Assembly (NCBI GenBank): GCA_973895155.1
Contig: OZ316895.1
Location: 7,192,001-7,256,000, forward strand
Reading direction: 5' to 3'
DNA from: Marsupella aquatica
Taxonomy: Eukaryota; Marchantiophyta
DNA length: 64,000 bases
Below are positions 61,101 through 64,000 of this stretch, one piece after another. The position numbers and the translations under genes are program-made. Position 1 is the first letter of the stretch. Each line of letters starts with the position of its first letter. The notes beneath the pieces are model-generated. The model made no database searches. It was given only the letters and a program-made list of their open reading frames with translations, and was not told the origin of the DNA.

Positions 61101-64000
61101 GTAAATTGAGCAAATCCACAATACTTAAGGTATGAAGGGAGCCACCCGAGAGCTTTATGAGACAATGAGAAGCTCGCACTCTTTTCATTGGTAACAGAGT
61201 TTTATATGTCTCAGGATTTTGAAAGCAACGATAGCTCTCTCAAGGAATTCATGCAATTTACCTGTGTTGAGTCCAGTATTGCATGTTAGCAGAGTGCATC
61301 TGCTCAATTCTCTGCAATGGATAATGAAACTGATGGCTAATGTTCCTATCTTCAGGGATACGAAGTTCTCAAAAGGATCGCAGCATCATTGGAAAGGAGC
61401 AAAACACATAGTGACCTTGAGGATTTGAGTAGGTCTGTAATCTGATATTTTCCCGGCAAACGTTTACTTGCCACCTCTTGCGCCTCTCAAACCGCTATTT
61501 CCTCTTCTCAAAGTTCGCCTTTCAAACCACCGTTGTGGCGAATAAATGCTTCCGTTTCAGTATACTTCTGTGAATGGAAGGATTTACAGGCCGGAGGTTG
61601 AAATTAAATTGCAAAAGAAGAATTGGATAGAAGATTTGAAAACCCAGGCGAAACAAGTGTCCTTACATATTTGTCTGATTGGGTTGCAGTGAATTCTATA
61701 CTGTAATACCACACGACTTTGGCTTCAAAAAAATGAGTAAGTGATCCGCTAAGCTTCTCTCGTCTCGTGATGTTGCATAGTTTGTACAATGCTCGGTTTA
61801 CACTGTTCTTTGCATCCGTTTTGTCCAAAGGATCGAAACTGCAGTCTAATGTCTTGCAACTTATGCAGGGGATTTTGTAATCAATACACCACAAGCTGTG
61901 AAAAAGAAGTTAGAAATGGTAACTTATTCTTTAAACCTGTAGACTCTGCACACAAACTTCCCCATTTCTCACTTTGCATCCTTTGCTTCCTTCATCCTCG
62001 GCACAACATCTGTTTCGAAATGTTCCATTCGTATTGTTCAATTGTTATCGTTCACAAGTATTTAACACTAATTGGTTTTTGCCCAAACCCGAGTCCGAAC
62101 ACGAATTTACGATCACTTGCGATATGGGTTATTTCAGGTGGAAGCACTTGGAGAAATTGAGGTGGCAACTAAAATTCTGGGCGTCGAGAAAGACCAAGAG
62201 GTACAGCCTACCGGAGGAACTTATGCGTGTTTCAAGAGAGATTTGAGCTCGTTGTGGAGCTCCGTGCACCCGATGTAACTATCGTATCAATAAGTTCTGG
62301 CACTCGATTCAGATTGCTTTGCTTAATCATATTTACAGCTAAGTTTTCGTCAACCATTCATACTCTGTTGTTTGGAGATATCATTTTCATCGGTATGACT
62401 TTTTACAGGAAGATCCTCTGTTCACTCAATATGAAAGGCTTCATTGTAGAATTCAACCTGTCCTTGACAGCGAAGAAGCTGCCTGGGTAAGGAACTTGTG
62501 TTTCCCTTGCAGCAGTGAACAGAATAGTTGTAGATTGCAGTTCAGTGAATACATTTGAAAACTTATATTGCACAGAATTAAAATCGTCCATACTTGCAGA
62601 TAAAGGCATACGTGGACAACACTCACGGCGAAACACACAGCTACTACCACCTTGCTGTGGAGCATATTTTCAAGGTTGTAAGGGAAGGTGAAGACAGTCG
62701 CTTCCAGCCAGTAAGTTCCTCGCCCTGTCGCATTTCACCTTGAATTATCGAAATTGTCAAAACCCTCTATATACCTTGTCCTTTTCCGACGTTTTCTCCT
62801 TGTTGTAGTTGGGCTACCGCAGCCTGCAATTGTAGGGCGACAGATTTTATTCCCCCTGTCGCGCCTTTCTCCTTCCCAAAGAATTCTAAAATAGCAAAGG
62901 TTTAGAGTATGTTGGTGTTATGAGTGTCATGGAGGTAACCGGAATTTGATTAGTTTGCAGGAACAAACAATCGGATGCTTCTTTGGCATGGGTCCAGGAT
63001 GTGCAACTGGATGGGTATTCTCTCACAAGGTGGGCTTTGACCGTGATCTATTTCTTTTTACTAATAGTCACGTAAAGGCCTTCGAGATATTTGCTGAGGA
63101 TTGAAGTTGTCACCCCGCAATGTGGACAGGTTTAAGGATAGCACCTCCAGAAGCTCCTGTATCTGGCTACATGTTTGGGAAAGGCGTGTACTTTGCTGAT
63201 ATGGTTTCGAAAAGTGCTAATTACTGTTATCCTGGTGAGGCTAAACTTGGTATTCTGCTCCTTTGTGAGGTAACCTTCCGATTTCTTTCGGGAAACTTGC
63301 TTCTTGTTCAGCTCGCTGTCTTGATTGCATTTTGAAGCTTTTATAATTGTCTGGCATGTTGATGATCCTTCAAATGCTTTCTACTGTAATGCACTCATAC
63401 AGCTGGGTTCTTTAGTGTCTACTTTCGGATTCTGACAATAAAACAGCATTTGATGATAGGTGGTCTTAGGAGACATGCGCGAGTTATTACATTCTGACTT
63501 TAGCGCTGGCCAACTTCCACCGGGGAAACTCAGGCATGTATTCGAGCCAATATTCGGGCAAACTTCTGACGCTGTGTTCTCCCTCCGATTATTTACCGGT
63601 TTTACCTTATACGGTATAACAAATCAAGCATTGTTTGATGCATGAAATGTCTTGCAGTACGAAAGGCGTGGGACGCATGGCTCCTGATCCAAAGCAACAC
63701 AAAGTGCTTCCTGACGGCTTGATTGTGCCCATGGGAAAGCCAAAGCTGGACAAAGCTATAAAAGTATGGGGTTCGTTTTATAATTGATACCGTTCCTTAT
63801 CTCAGTCAGGAGTTGATCACCCTCTGAATGCCTACTGATCTAATCGTGTCACAGCGTGATGATTGCTTATAATCTGCTCTCGATACGCACGAAATCATTG
63901 GACGCTTGGTCATGTTGATAATCCAGATGGCTGGGAACGGTATCACCGTTATCACTGAGCCTGTTTTGGAATGGTCGCAGGGTAGTCTCGCGTACAACGA
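58133..64000 (+). CDS. PARP2: Poly(ADP-ribose) polymerase, plant PARP2 type, 3' end cut by window
   Basis: Nuclear DNA-damage-activated enzyme that transfers ADP-ribose from NAD+ to proteins. Exons: 58133-58216, 58581-58673, 58793-58994, 59170-59288, 59683-59764, 60121-60353, 60482-60608, 61074-61129, 61356-61432, 61690-61736, 61869-61918, 62138-62200, 62409-62486, 62600-62710, 62954-63029, 63130-63269, 63460-63533, 63658-63763 and 63981 onwards, about 613 residues here. Domains in order are SAP 1 (residues 1-35), SAP 2 (about 85-125), WGR (about 165-270, with [10 protein letters not shown]), the helical regulatory domain (about 290-420) and the ART catalytic domain. Triad residues are His486 (LLWHGSR), Tyr520 (GKGVYFAD) and Glu613, whose codon is cut by the window end in SLAYNE. 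The intron after 63533 starts with GC instead of GT. Length and spacing match the Arabidopsis two-SAP PARP of about 637 aa. Confidence 0.93.

Noticed and set aside
1060-64000. A functional gene cluster or novel multi-gene system
   Set aside because: The five host genes belong to unrelated pathways, lie on both strands and have separate upstream regions.

Overview
This window is nuclear DNA of a land plant. The genes are split by many short GT-AG introns, several encode proteins typical of plants (a plant TWINKLE primase-helicase, a P-protein with an N-terminal targeting extension, a PARP with two N-terminal SAP domains, a SEC12/PHF1-like protein), and between them lie Ty1/copia, LINE and MITE-like elements. 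A seed-free plant such as a bryophyte would fit, but I cannot fix the species from sequence alone.

Layout. (1) 1060-6078, minus strand: a complete serine carboxypeptidase of the SCPL51 type; I could place 14 exons, including a 19-nt micro-exon, giving a predicted 459 aa. (2) 6300-7190: a 50-bp tandem duplication and a degenerate tRNA-like (SINE-like) segment. (3) 7271-14555: a decayed Ty1/copia retrotransposon on the minus strand, inserted into a host tandem repeat. It has two diverged LTRs, a duplicated LTR/primer-binding-site block and broken gag-pol. (4) 15053-15860: a tandem array of roughly 174-200 bp units just upstream of (5) 16667-22960, plus strand: a complete TWINKLE gene (21 exons, about 645 aa) with a duplicated terminal-exon-like sequence after it. 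(6) 23755-24430: a second, more diverged tandem array. (7) 24956-31544, minus strand: a complete glycine decarboxylase P-protein gene (15 exons, about 1052 aa).

(8) 31.6-46.3 kb: a gene-poor stretch with simple repeats, two solo LTRs of the same family as the copia element and one MITE-like element. (9) 46314-49877, plus strand: a complete SEC12/PHF1-like WD-repeat membrane protein (10 exons, about 409 aa). (10) 50-58 kb: another gene-poor stretch with a minisatellite of roughly 84-100 bp units, a 5'-truncated LINE with an 11-bp target duplication, a second LINE 3' end in the opposite orientation, and short low-complexity repeats. (11) 58133 to the window end, plus strand: a PARP2-type poly(ADP-ribose) polymerase. 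Its last exon is cut by the window edge inside the catalytic glutamate codon.

The five host genes work in unrelated processes: proteolysis in the secretory or vacuolar system, organelle DNA replication, photorespiratory glycine oxidation, ER export and DNA repair. Nothing suggests a functional cluster. Exon borders were chosen by hand from splice signals, reading phase and family conservation; summed lengths stay in frame throughout. I saw no rRNA, intact tRNA or CRISPR. I found no convincing new biological system; the most informative observations concern the layered history of transposon insertions and a few gene-structure oddities.
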